Assembly (NCBI GenBank): GCA_016235445.1
Contig: JACRLB010000036.1
Location: 1-64,000, forward strand
DNA: 64,000 nt
Source of the DNA: Chloroflexota bacterium
GTDB lineage: Bacteria; Chloroflexota; Anaerolineae; Anaerolineales; Villigracilaceae
Direction: 5' to 3'
Position 1 is the first letter of the stretch. Every line of letters begins with the position of its first letter. The position numbers and the translations under genes were made by a program. Below, one piece after another: positions 48,637 through 56,935 of this stretch. The notes beneath the pieces are model-generated. The model searched no databases. It saw only the letters and a list, made by a program, of their open reading frames with translations, and had not been told where the DNA came from.

Positions 48637-49086
48637 ATGAAAAAAATAATTTTACTGGCGCTTGCCCTTGTCCTCAGCGCCTGTTCCGCAGGAGCAGGCA
48701 CAGAATTTGACGGGAATCTTTCCAGGTGGGAAGACGCAAACATCCCGCATTATCGGTACACCCTTTTTATCAGTTGCTTTTGCGTATTCAGCGATGAAAT
48801 GCCATTGACCATCGAAGTGAAGAATGGGGAAGTCGTTTCGATGACTCGTTCTGACGGAACTGCCATTGCCCCAACAGACAACTTCACCGAGATATACCAA
48901 CCCTACTTGACGATGAACCGCCTCTTTCTTAAGCTGGAAGCTGACCTGACAGGAGAGGCAGATAACGTCACTGTGACATACGACCCCGTCTACGGCTTCC
49001 CCTCGAACGTTTCCATCGACTATATCATCGAAGCCATCGACGATGAAATCTCCTATCAGGTTTCAAATTTTGAAGTGTTGGAATAA
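48637..49086 (+). CDS. DUF6174 lipoprotein
   Basis: 149 aa. ATG 48637 follows AAGGAG. Signal with lipobox LSAC (about residue 16). The domain with RWEDANIPHYRYTLFISCFC and MPLTIEVKNGEVVSM, ending in the VTYDPVYGFPSNVSIDYI block, matches DUF6174, a family of unknown function. Monocistronic, no clear terminator. Confidence 0.8.
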   Translation: MKKIILLALALVLSACSAGAGTEFDGNLSRWEDANIPHYRYTLFISCFCVFSDEMPLTIEVKNGEVVSMTRSDGTAIAPTDNFTEIYQPYLTMNRLFLKLEADLTGEADNVTVTYDPVYGFPSNVSIDYIIEAIDDEISYQVSNFEVLE

Positions 49087-49347
49087 TTTTTGGTTCATTG
49101 AGACTGTGGGTCAAATTGCCAATTTGACCCACAGCAGGATCGTACAGAGGTATTTCTAAAAGGGAAGTGGGGGAGAGTCTGTCGAAACAGAATCAGGTTG
49201 GGGAGGGGGATGAAGCGTCTGTTTGGGAGCAGGGATAAATTAGCAGTGGCGATTCTGTCTTTGGGTTGGGAATGCCCGGGCGCAGTCATCTCCAAAAAAA
49301 TCGAATTTGGGATCAGGGGGCTGGCTGATTTTCGTGCCTGAAAACTC

Positions 49348-49394
49348 TTGACAAAATCTCCCGTCTTGGTCTAAAATAAAAACGAACGTTCGTT
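49348..49394 (+). promoter_or_regulatory. Promoter and TetR operator of the ABC export cluster
   Basis: TTGACA (49348-49353), 18-bp spacer, TAAAAT (49372-49377) and the palindrome AACGAACGTTCGTT (49381-49394) just downstream. The operator would block the start of transcription of its own tetR gene and the genes after it. 49087-49347 has no gene; 49150-49320 shares a motif with 31268-31390. Confidence 0.8.
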
Positions 49395-49411
49395 CATTTT
49401 ATGGAGACCTC

Positions 49412-50020
49412 ATGACGGAAGACGTACAGACCAAAGGCGAGCGCACCCGCCTGCAAATCGAGGATGCGGCCATCGAGTTGTTTATGGAGAAGGGCTATCA
49501 TGCCACATCCATGCGCCAGATTGCCGAACGCACCGGGCTGGCGCTGGGAGGCATCTATAATCACTTCAAGAGCAAGGAGGAAATCTTTGAAGCTATTATC
49601 GTGGATAAGCATCCCTACCGAAAGATACTGCCCTTGATTACCGAGGCGGAAGGGGAGACCACAGAGGATTTTCTCAGCAATGCCGCGCATGTGGTCATCA
49701 AGGAATTGACCTCCCAACCCTATTATGTCAAATTGATGTTGATCGAGATTGTTGAATTCAACGGCGTGCATGGGGCGTCTGTGATCAAGGAAATTGCGCC
49801 GAAGGTATTGCCTGTTTTTGAAAAATTTGTGAAGACACGAAAGAACCTGCGCGTGACCCATCCCGCCGTGCTGATGCGCTCGTTTATCGGCATGGTTCTT
49901 TCCTACATGATTACAGACATGGTCATGGCCAATTCCATCCTCAACAGCTTCATGCCTAAAAATATGGTGGGCGCCTATGTGGATATTTACATGCACGGCA
50001 TCATTAAGGAGACCGCATGA
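49412..50020 (+). CDS. TetR/AcrR family regulator
   Basis: 202 aa. N-terminal HTH (about 10-58): RLQIEDAAIELFMEKGYHAT, then RQIAERTGLALGGIYNHFKS. The C-terminal ligand domain is helical with no known ligand. It overlaps the permease by 4 nt (ATGA), so the regulator and the export genes are one operon. Confidence 0.9.
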   Translation: MTEDVQTKGERTRLQIEDAAIELFMEKGYHATSMRQIAERTGLALGGIYNHFKSKEEIFEAIIVDKHPYRKILPLITEAEGETTEDFLSNAAHVVIKELTSQPYYVKLMLIEIVEFNGVHGASVIKEIAPKVLPVFEKFVKTRKNLRVTHPAVLMRSFIGMVLSYMITDMVMANSILNSFMPKNMVGAYVDIYMHGIIKETA

Positions 50021-51144
50021 GATCAAGGTTATTTTCGATCATTCGCAAAGAGTTTATTCAGATCATCCGCGACCCGCGCACGCTGGTGTTGATCATTCTG
50101 ATGCCGATCATGCAGTTGTTCCTGCTTGGGTACGCGGCCACTTCTGATGTGAAGAATATTTCCATGGCAGTGTGGGATCAGAATCGTTCGCCGCAATCCC
50201 GCGCTCTGCTGGATGCCTTTCGCGTGGCGAATTATTTCAGCATTGATTATCCCGTCTACTCGGAACAGGAATACAGGCAGTTGATCGAATCGGGCAAAAT
50301 CCGCGCCGCGCTGATCATCCCGCCAGATTATGACCTCCGCCTTTTGGAGGGGAAGGCTCAAGTTTCCCTCGTGCTGGATGGGTCAGACGCGACCGTGGGC
50401 GGCACGGCGCTCTCGGTTGCAAAGTTGATCGGTCAGTCGTATGCCACCAGGATTTTGGCCGAGCAATCTGCGCTCACAGGCCGGCCATTATCCACCACAC
50501 CGCCTCTCGATGTCCGCACCCAGGTTTGGTACAACCCCGATCTCAACGCGGCGTACTTCAATGTGCCGGGCGTTATCGGCATGATCCTGTACTTCATCAC
50601 CGCCCTGCTGACCGCTTCTGCCATTGTGCGCGAACGCGAGCGCGGTACCATCGAACAGCTTATCGTCACGCCCATCCGCTCGTGGGAATTGGTGGTGGGC
50701 AAAATTCTGCCGTATGCCATTCTGGCTTTTATCGATACCCTCGAAATTCTGGTCATCGGCCACTGGTGGTTCAAGGTTCCAGTGCGCGGAGATATTGGCC
50801 TCATCTTTGCGCTTTCAGGCTTGTTCGTCATCTCGAGCCTGGGCATTGGTTTGTTTGCCTCCACCATCGCCAATACCCAGCAGGAAGCCTTCATCACGGT
50901 CATGGTCACCATGTTGCCCACCATTTTTCTTTCGGGCTTTTTCTTCCCCATTGCCGCCATGCCTGTCTTCCTGCAATATGTATCTGCCATCGTGCCACTG
51001 CGATATTTCCTCGTCATCATCCGCGCCCTGCTGTTAAAGGGCGTTGGCGCCGCCGCCTTGCAAAATGAGATCATCGCGCTCACCATCTTCGCCGTGGTCA
51101 TCATGGGCGCCGCCGCCGCGAGATTTAAGAAACGTCTGGATTAA
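50017..51144 (+). CDS. ABC-2 type export permease (YhhJ/YbhR-like)
   Basis: 375 aa. One N-terminal helix (residues about 19-42), a large extracytoplasmic domain (about 45-175), then five helices. IRKEFIQIIRDPRTLVLIIL and VRERERGTIEQLIVTPIRSW are the family boxes. Forms the membrane part of an exporter with the ATPases and adaptor downstream. Confidence 0.88.
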   Translation: MRSRLFSIIRKEFIQIIRDPRTLVLIILMPIMQLFLLGYAATSDVKNISMAVWDQNRSPQSRALLDAFRVANYFSIDYPVYSEQEYRQLIESGKIRAALIIPPDYDLRLLEGKAQVSLVLDGSDATVGGTALSVAKLIGQSYATRILAEQSALTGRPLSTTPPLDVRTQVWYNPDLNAAYFNVPGVIGMILYFITALLTASAIVRERERGTIEQLIVTPIRSWELVVGKILPYAILAFIDTLEILVIGHWWFKVPVRGDIGLIFALSGLFVISSLGIGLFASTIANTQQEAFITVMVTMLPTIFLSGFFFPIAAMPVFLQYVSAIVPLRYFLVIIRALLLKGVGAAALQNEIIALTIFAVVIMGAAAARFKKRLD

Positions 51145-51164
51145 CTTCTCTACCATAAACTCTT

Positions 51165-51260
51165 TTTTTTTGGACACGGACAGCACGGATTACACTGAAA
51201 TTCACGGAAGAAACCATAAAAAAGCGGTCTTTTCCCTAACATCCATGTACCAAAAGAAGA
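51165..51260. repeat. ACACGGACAGCACGGATT word repeat
   Basis: GGACACGGACAGCACGG with an imperfect inverted partner; the same words form the interior of the MITE copies and 53835-54101. The 162-bp gap between permease and adaptor holds nothing else. Confidence 0.6.
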
Positions 51261-51306
51261 GCGATAAGAACTTAAGAAAAAGAATACTTCAATAACGGAG
51301 AACCTT

Positions 51307-52611
51307 ATGCAACCCAAACTTCCCCCTCTTCCCGTCCGCATTGTGGTGGCTGTGCTTGTCATCAGCGCGCTCGCCTATTTCGGGTTTCAATCCCTCGCCC
51401 AAAACGGCGACGATATCTTATCCGCTTCAGGCACCATCGAAGCCGCCATTGTGAACGTCTCGCCTGAGATGTCTGGCAAGGTGACGCAAGTCCTCGCTGG
51501 TGAAGGGGACATGGTGACGAAAAACCAACCGCTTCTTTCCCTTGACCCAAGCCTGCTGATTGCCCAACAGGCAGTTGCCTCCGCCGCAATGGATTCTGCC
51601 ACCGCCGCCCTGGCATCGGCCCAAACCAAATATGACCAGACCCTGCAAGCCGCTCTCGCCGCGCAAGCCGCGCAACGCTCCAAAGATTGGCAGGCCGCCG
51701 CTCCCAGTGAATTTGACCAGCCCAACTGGTTCATCGAACAAGATCAGCAAATTGCCGCCGCCCAAATCGAACTGACCGCCGCGCAAACCGCCATCGACGA
51801 TGCGCTGGCCCAGCTCGATAAAGTCATCAACCGTTTGGATTCTGCCGATTACCTCAACGCTGAAACACGGCTGGCTGAAGCCCGCGCCGCATTCGTGATT
51901 GCAGAGCAGGTGAAAGACCAGGCCGGCAACGCCTCGGACAGTGGCGGCCTGCTTGATGCCGCCCAGGATTATTACGATGAAACCCTCACCGAACTCGATG
52001 ACGCCGAAACAGAATACAACGACCTGCTCAATACGGAAGAAGCGGCAGACATTGAATACGCGCGCGGACAAGTCCTCGTGGCACGCCAGCGTTACGATGC
52101 CGCCTACGCCCGTCTGCTCTCTTTGCAGACAGGCGCAGAGTCTCCTGCTGTGATTTCTGCCGCGAGGGCAGTCGATCAGGCGAAGTCTGCTCTTACGCAG
52201 GCAGAGGCAAGCGTCGGGTTGATCGAGGCGCAAATCGTCAAACTTGGGGTCAATGCTCCGATGGATGGAGTCATCCTTACCCGCAATGTGGAGCCTGGTG
52301 AATTCGTCCAGCCTGGCGCGATTGCGCTCACCCTGGCAGACCTGACCGAGCTTACCATCACCGTTTACATTCCCGAAGACCGCTATGGGTTGATTTCGCT
52401 GGGGCAAATTGCCGAAGTAAAAGTAGACTCGTTCCCAGATGTTACCTTCACTGCCACCGTGGTTCACATGGCCGACCAGGCTGAATTTACCCCGCGCAAC
52501 GTGCAGACCGTGGAGGGACGCAGCGCAACCATGTATGCCATCAAACTCCGTGTGGATGACCCACAGGGCAAGTTGAAGATCGGGATGCCTGCGGATGTGG
52601 TTTTTAAGTGA
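51307..52611 (+). CDS. HlyD-type membrane fusion/adaptor protein
   Basis: 434 aa. An N-terminal helix (about 11-30). Split biotinyl-lipoyl-like halves around GTIEAAIVNVSPEMSGKVTQ and APMDGVILTRNVEPGEFVQP, with a long Ala/Gln-rich coiled coil between (about 80-305). Beta-barrel with LTELTITVYIPEDRYGLI and C-terminal MPADVVFK. It acts as a periplasm-side adaptor for the ABC-2 exporter. Confidence 0.9.
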   Translation: MQPKLPPLPVRIVVAVLVISALAYFGFQSLAQNGDDILSASGTIEAAIVNVSPEMSGKVTQVLAGEGDMVTKNQPLLSLDPSLLIAQQAVASAAMDSATAALASAQTKYDQTLQAALAAQAAQRSKDWQAAAPSEFDQPNWFIEQDQQIAAAQIELTAAQTAIDDALAQLDKVINRLDSADYLNAETRLAEARAAFVIAEQVKDQAGNASDSGGLLDAAQDYYDETLTELDDAETEYNDLLNTEEAADIEYARGQVLVARQRYDAAYARLLSLQTGAESPAVISAARAVDQAKSALTQAEASVGLIEAQIVKLGVNAPMDGVILTRNVEPGEFVQPGAIALTLADLTELTITVYIPEDRYGLISLGQIAEVKVDSFPDVTFTATVVHMADQAEFTPRNVQTVEGRSATMYAIKLRVDDPQGKLKIGMPADVVFK

Positions 52612-52735
52612 ACAGTGAACAGTGAACAGTTAGTGGTCGAGGACTCTTCGTCCTGAGCGAAGGGCTGAGCGCTCTTGTTCGTTGCGAAGCCCGTAGTCGA
52701 AGGACAGTTCTTTGCGAGCGTATCGAAACCGCCAC
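52610..52735. repeat. GTGAACA tandem and CTTCGACTACGG palindrome
   Basis: GTGAACAGTGAACAGTTAG tandem words follow the adaptor stop. Then GGACTCTTCGTCCTGAGCGAAGG and CGTAGTCGAAGGACAG-like words appear, the same class found inside the helicase gene at 23816-23904. Confidence 0.75.
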
Positions 52736-52752
52736 GTTAAAGGCAGTGCATA

Positions 52753-53829
52753 ATGAATGATTATCTAGTTCAAGCAGAAAATTTACATAAACATTTCGGC
52801 GAAACTCGCGCTGTCAATGGCGTTGACCTGAACATCAAATCAGGCGAAATCTACGGACTCGTCGGCTCGGACGGGGCAGGGAAGACCACCACCCTGCGCC
52901 TGCTGGTGGGCGCTTTGTTGCCCAATGAAGGTTCCGTGGATATTTGCGGCTATGATGTGTTGAAGCAAACCGAACAGGCGCGCTCGGCGGTTGGCTATTT
53001 GTCTCAGCGTTTTTCCATGTACGAAGACCTGACCGTGCTGGAGAATATCCGCTTCTTCGCCGAGGTGCGCGGACTCTCCTCGTCCGAATGGTTGCCGCGT
53101 TCGATGGAGATTCTCGATTTCGTGGGCTTGGGCAAATTCAAAGACCGCCGCGCAGGGCAACTCTCTGGCGGCATGAAGCAAAAACTTGGCCTCGCCTCCG
53201 CGCTCGTCACCCGCCCGCGCCTGCTTTTATTGGATGAGCCAACAACAGGCGTCGACCCCGTGACCAGGCAAGACTTCTGGCAGTTGGTGATTAGGCTCGT
53301 TTCGCACCGCGAAGCGGATACACAGGTAGACAAGTACACAGGTAAACAAGACGACACATCCATCACCCAAACGGAAAATGCACTACGCACCACGCACCAC
53401 GCACCAATTACCAATTACCAGTCTCCAATTACTCCCGGCGTCTCCGTCATCATCTCCACCCCCTACATGGATGAAGCCTCGCGCTGTCACCGCGTTGGGT
53501 TTATGAAAAACGGAAAGATCATTGCTGAAGACACCCCGTCCAATTTACGCGCCCGCCTCAACGGACGCATTCTCGAACTGCGCGGCTCGCCGTTGAATCT
53601 TCTCCGCCATGTCGCGTACGAAGATGCCGAAGTGGAAGACGTTCAAGCCTTTGGAGATCGCCTGCACATCCGCGTCCGCGAGGGTAAAGCCCAGGAGGTC
53701 ATCCACAGGCTAATGTCTGGGATTGGAAGCGAAGGCGGCCATGTGGATGAACTCCGCGTTGTGCCGCCCGCCCTCGAAGATGTCTTCATCGCCTTGTCGG
53801 AAGATAAAAACCATTCGATTGTTTCTTAA
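52753..53829 (+). CDS. ABC transporter ATP-binding protein with in-frame repeat insert
   Basis: 358 aa. Walker A GSDGAGKTT (38-46), signature LSGGMKQKL, Walker B LLLLDEPTTGVDP, then HRVGFMKNGKI. Between helix RLVSHREA and the GVSVIISTPYMDEAS strand lies a low-complexity stretch of about 40 residues (DTQVDKYTGKQDDTSI on) coded by intergenic-type words. Most family members lack it. Its last 70 residues form the usual C-terminal regulatory part. Confidence 0.85.
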   Translation: MNDYLVQAENLHKHFGETRAVNGVDLNIKSGEIYGLVGSDGAGKTTTLRLLVGALLPNEGSVDICGYDVLKQTEQARSAVGYLSQRFSMYEDLTVLENIRFFAEVRGLSSSEWLPRSMEILDFVGLGKFKDRRAGQLSGGMKQKLGLASALVTRPRLLLLDEPTTGVDPVTRQDFWQLVIRLVSHREADTQVDKYTGKQDDTSITQTENALRTTHHAPITNYQSPITPGVSVIISTPYMDEASRCHRVGFMKNGKIIAEDTPSNLRARLNGRILELRGSPLNLLRHVAYEDAEVEDVQAFGDRLHIRVREGKAQEVIHRLMSGIGSEGGHVDELRVVPPALEDVFIALSEDKNHSIVS

Positions 53830-53834
53830 AATCT

Positions 53835-54101
53835 TTTGTACACGGATGACTCTACTGCAAAAAGGCCTTAGAGAGCGTTTCTTAAGTCAAAATTTATACA
53901 AGAAAAGAGCATTAACCACTGAGAACACGGAGTCCACGGAGTTTTTTTGAGGTTTTTTTGAGGGTTTTCTCAGTGCTCTTTGTGATCTCCGTGGTAAAAA
54001 GCCTTTAAGAAACAGTCTCTTACGCTTTTGAACTTCCTTCGTGAACTTCGTGCCCTTCGTGGTTAAAAAAGGTTTTTACAGTGGCGTCATCCGTGTACAA
54101 A
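53835..54101. repeat. Outer palindrome interrupted by a MITE
   Basis: TTTTGTACACGGATGAC and GTCATCCGTGTACAAAA are the outer arms. The centre (CGCTTTTGAACTTCCTTCG, then CGTGGTTAAAAAAGG) matches the intact unit near 63494-63596. MITE copy 3 (53871-54019) is inserted in it. Confidence 0.8.
53868..54022. mobile_element. IS5-like MITE, copy 3
   Basis: Element 53871-54019 (149 bp) with TTA duplications at 53868-53870 and 54020-54022. Ends GAGAGCGTTTCTTAAG and TTAAGAAACAGTCTC. The interior differs from copies 1 and 2, with GAACACGGAGTCCACGGAG / GTGATCTCCGTGG. At 63494-63510 a related sequence without the insertion reads AAAAAAGGTCTTTCGC where this one reads AAAAGGCC-TTA-CGC, so it is a near-empty site. 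Confidence 0.9.
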
Positions 54102-54147
54102 AAAGAAAACAGCAGAAACTTAAAACACTCACAAAAGGAGTACTGCA

Positions 54148-54582
54148 ATGATTAATTTTGACTTTAGCATATTGATCGACCGTCCCATGAAAGATGTCTT
54201 TGCGTTTGTGGCCGACCCCAACAACATGGCGCAGTGGAATTCTGCGGTTGTCAGCCTGCAACAGGTGACACCGGGCGCAGTGGGCGTGGGCGCAAAATTC
54301 AAAAGCATCGGCGAGGCTATGGGGCGCCGCATCGAAGGTGAGATGCAGGTCACTGCGTACGAGCCAGATACAAAATGTGGTTTCCAATTGAATGCAGGTC
54401 CCATGCAGATGAATCTCGCGATCACCTTCAAAACGGTTGGCACAGGCACGAAAGTCAGCCTTAATGGACAGGGCAACCCCGGCGGAATTTTCAAACTTGC
54501 CGAAGGCGTCATGGCAGGCCAGGTGAAATCCATCATGGAAGGCAACCTCTCCCGCTTGAAAACCGTGCTGGAAAAAGAATAA
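54148..54582 (+). CDS. SRPBCC (polyketide cyclase-like) protein
   Basis: 144 aa, START-like hydrophobic-pocket fold. INFDFSILIDRPMKDVFAFV and VADPNNMAQWNSAVVSLQQV are the family start; ITFKTVGTGTKVSLNGQG follows. Ligand not predictable. It sits between the two ABC ATPase genes; AAAGGAG precedes the start. Confidence 0.85.
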   Translation: MINFDFSILIDRPMKDVFAFVADPNNMAQWNSAVVSLQQVTPGAVGVGAKFKSIGEAMGRRIEGEMQVTAYEPDTKCGFQLNAGPMQMNLAITFKTVGTGTKVSLNGQGNPGGIFKLAEGVMAGQVKSIMEGNLSRLKTVLEKE

Positions 54583-54673
54583 TTTTTTAAAACACGAAGT
54601 ACACAAAAGTCACGAAGGAAACAAACTTAAAGACAATACCTTTGTGGTAAAGAATTTTTTTAAAGGAAATCTT

Positions 54674-55579
54674 ATGAGTTTGCCTGTCATCTACGTTGAA
54701 AACCTCACGCGCCGCTTCGGCGATTTTGTCGCTGTCGATCACATCAATTTTGAAATCAACGCAGGCGAAGTGGTTGGTTATCTCGGCCCGAACGGTTCGG
54801 GCAAGACCACCACCATCCGCATGTTGCTTGGTCTGCTCGCTCCCAGCGAAGGCGAAGCGACGGTTCTCGGTTATGACGTGCATCGCCAAAGCGAAGAAGT
54901 CCGCGCGCGGGTTGGGTACATGTCTCAAAAATTTGCGATTTATGACGACCTGACCGCGCTCGAAAATTTGACTTTTTATGGCGGCGTGTACGGCATCACC
55001 GACAAAAACCGCATCACACAGACTTTGGAACTGGTCGGCCTTAATGGGCATGAGCATACGCTGACGGGAGCCCTCTCCACCGGCTGGCGGCAGAGACTAT
55101 CGCTTGGCATCGCATTGGTGCATCAACCCAAATTGCTCTTCCTCGATGAGCCCACCTCCGGCGTAGACCCCACCGCCCGCCGCGCCTTCTGGGATTTGAT
55201 CTATCGACTCGCGGAAAGCGGCGTGACGATCTTCGTCACCACCCATTACATGGACGAAGCCGAATACTGCGAACGAGTCGGCGTGATGCGCGATGGCAAA
55301 CTCCTTGCGATGGATACCCCCACGAATCTCAAACGCACCGTTATCAAAGGCGATGTGTGGGAAGTGTATGCGCATCCGCTGGAGCAGGGATTGGAAATTC
55401 TGCACGGGCTGGACGGAGTCGAACGCGTCGGGTTGGCGGGCGACCATGTAAGAGTGGTCAGCTCAAAGGTCAAAAAAGAGGCGCTGCAAAGCCTCTTAAG
55501 AAAGAATAAGATTCAGGTTGAAAAAATCGAAAGGGGAGAGCCGACTCTGGAGGATGTCTTCCTCGCATTGGCTCGTTGA
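54674..55579 (+). CDS. ABC transporter ATP-binding protein (second)
   Basis: 301 aa. Walker A GPNGSGKTTT (37-46), signature LSTGWRQRL, Walker B LLFLDEPTSGVDP, then VTTHYMDEAEYCERV. ATG 54674 follows AAAGGAAA. With the first ATPase, the permease and the HlyD adaptor it completes an exporter; two separate ATPases take the place of the fused two-ATPase YbhF type. Confidence 0.9.
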   Translation: MSLPVIYVENLTRRFGDFVAVDHINFEINAGEVVGYLGPNGSGKTTTIRMLLGLLAPSEGEATVLGYDVHRQSEEVRARVGYMSQKFAIYDDLTALENLTFYGGVYGITDKNRITQTLELVGLNGHEHTLTGALSTGWRQRLSLGIALVHQPKLLFLDEPTSGVDPTARRAFWDLIYRLAESGVTIFVTTHYMDEAEYCERVGVMRDGKLLAMDTPTNLKRTVIKGDVWEVYAHPLEQGLEILHGLDGVERVGLAGDHVRVVSSKVKKEALQSLLRKNKIQVEKIERGEPTLEDVFLALAR

Positions 55580-55584
55580 TTTTC

Positions 55585-55615
55585 GTACCGCGAGATTTAT
55601 CTCGCGGTACTTTTT
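55585..55615 (+). terminator. Terminator of the ABC export cluster
   Basis: GTACCGCGAGAT / ATCTCGCGGTAC stem with TTTTT. Confidence 0.85.
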
Positions 55616-55616
55616 A

Positions 55617-55808
55617 TTACTGTTCCGGCGTCACAATTGCCATGATGAGATACACCAACAGCATGGCGCCGTTGAAGGTGAAGAAACCAAGCACGAACAA
55701 CAGGCGAATGACGGTGGGGTCGATGTTGAGATAATCTCCGAGGCCTGCGCACACGCCCGCGACCATACGGTTGGATTTGCTTCGGGTGAGGGTTTTTACT
55801 TCAGTCAT
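55617..55808 (-). CDS. PspC-domain small membrane protein
   Basis: 63 aa. LTRSKSNRMVAGVCAGLGDY and NIDPTVIRLLFVLG are the PspC signature, followed by one hydrophobic helix (about 37-60). PspC proteins act in envelope-stress sensing. GGAG-like site upstream. Confidence 0.92.
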   Translation of the reverse strand: MTEVKTLTRSKSNRMVAGVCAGLGDYLNIDPTVIRLLFVLGFFTFNGAMLLVYLIMAIVTPEQ

Positions 55809-55864
55809 TTTTACTCCTTTCGTTTTGTCTGTTTACTTTACGCATAAAAACGAAAGGAGTTGCG

Positions 55865-56224
55865 CTATTTATGTTTTCTTCCCTCGAAGTAATTCGCCCC
55901 CGCCGCGTAGAGCAAAAAGACTCCCAGCATGATGAACAATGCCGCCTGCAAGCCAAGCCATTTCAATTGCCAAAGACCAAAGCCTGCAAATACCACTCCC
56001 ACCAGGCCATAGAAAATAGCGTTGCGCATGTACCCCGAAGCCACCCGTTTGGACTGGAACAGGTTGCGCGCCGTGAGCTGTTCCAATTTGTGGACTTCAT
56101 CTTCATGGCGATGCTTGCACGCCAGCACATCGTCCACAACGGCGGCGCAGTCTGAGCACAATCCACGCTGGCAGTATTTGCAAACTCCAACGGCGGGGGA
56201 GGCGGGGTGGTAGAAGCAGTTCAT
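55865..56224 (-). CDS. B-box-type zinc finger membrane protein
   Basis: 119 aa. CFYHPASPAVGVCKYCQRGL then CSDCA and CKHRH form a B-box-like ligand set (residues 3-39). Two membrane helices follow (about 68-88, 91-110). Role unknown; family members are common next to PspC or envelope genes. Confidence 0.85.
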   Translation of the reverse strand: MNCFYHPASPAVGVCKYCQRGLCSDCAAVVDDVLACKHRHEDEVHKLEQLTARNLFQSKRVASGYMRNAIFYGLVGVVFAGFGLWQLKWLGLQAALFIMLGVFLLYAAGANYFEGRKHK

Positions 56225-56250
56225 TTTCCTCTTTTTACGTGTCTACTTGT

Positions 56251-56901
56251 TTACCTGTCTATTTTTGTCACTGGATGTCTCAACACCGTCTTCATTTTAT
56301 CAGGTGCAACCCTGCGCGGATCGCTCATGTAGATTTCGTGGTGCTTGCCGTTCGGGCCGACATTATCCTTCAATCCATTCTCCTGCATGAATTCTCTCAT
56401 GCGGACAATGGTGGCTGGCTCGGTGGCGTACGGCCCGATGTGCATGGTTTGCACGCACAGACCTTCTTCAAAGTGGGCGAGCTTTACTTTTGAAAGCATT
56501 TCGCTATCCCCTTTCTTTTTGCGGACTTGCTCCCGCGCTTCCTCGAACAATTCTTTGGTGATGACTTCGGGTTGCATAATCATCAGTGTGTAGAACCAAT
56601 TGTCTTTGACGGTGATGTCGAAGAAACCATCCTCCACCCACCACAATCCTTCGAGCGCCATCACGGGATAATCAATGGCGTTCGTCTTGCGCTTCTTGAG
56701 CATGAATTTGAGCGTGTAAGCCAGGCCGTACAATGCCATGGTTGCCTCAGCGAAAGATGGCGATTTGCCCGGCTCGGAACCTTTCTCAATTGCGCCGTCC
56801 ACCATCGCAAATTGCAGGTTGGGCGCTTGCACGGTTTCGATCTTCTTTGCAGATGGCTGATACAAATATTTGAATTGCTTTTTGAGGTCGAGAATTTTCA
56901 T
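56251..56901 (-). CDS. GyrI-like small-molecule-binding protein
   Basis: 216 aa. GyrI-like fold with QAPNLQFAMVDGAIEKGSEP, MALEGLWWVEDGFFDI, ALCVQTMHIGPYATEPATIV-type and HHEIYMSDPRRVAPDKMKTV end. Binds hydrophobic or cationic small molecules in known members. Next to dinB on the same strand. Confidence 0.85.
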   Translation of the reverse strand: MKILDLKKQFKYLYQPSAKKIETVQAPNLQFAMVDGAIEKGSEPGKSPSFAEATMALYGLAYTLKFMLKKRKTNAIDYPVMALEGLWWVEDGFFDITVKDNWFYTLMIMQPEVITKELFEEAREQVRKKKGDSEMLSKVKLAHFEEGLCVQTMHIGPYATEPATIVRMREFMQENGLKDNVGPNGKHHEIYMSDPRRVAPDKMKTVLRHPVTKIDR

Positions 56902-56935
56902 ATCAATCTCCTTTAACTGTTCACTGATTACTTCT

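Noticed and set aside
51165-51260. A fourth MITE copy
   Set aside because: It has the interior words but no GAGAGCG end pair and no target duplication.
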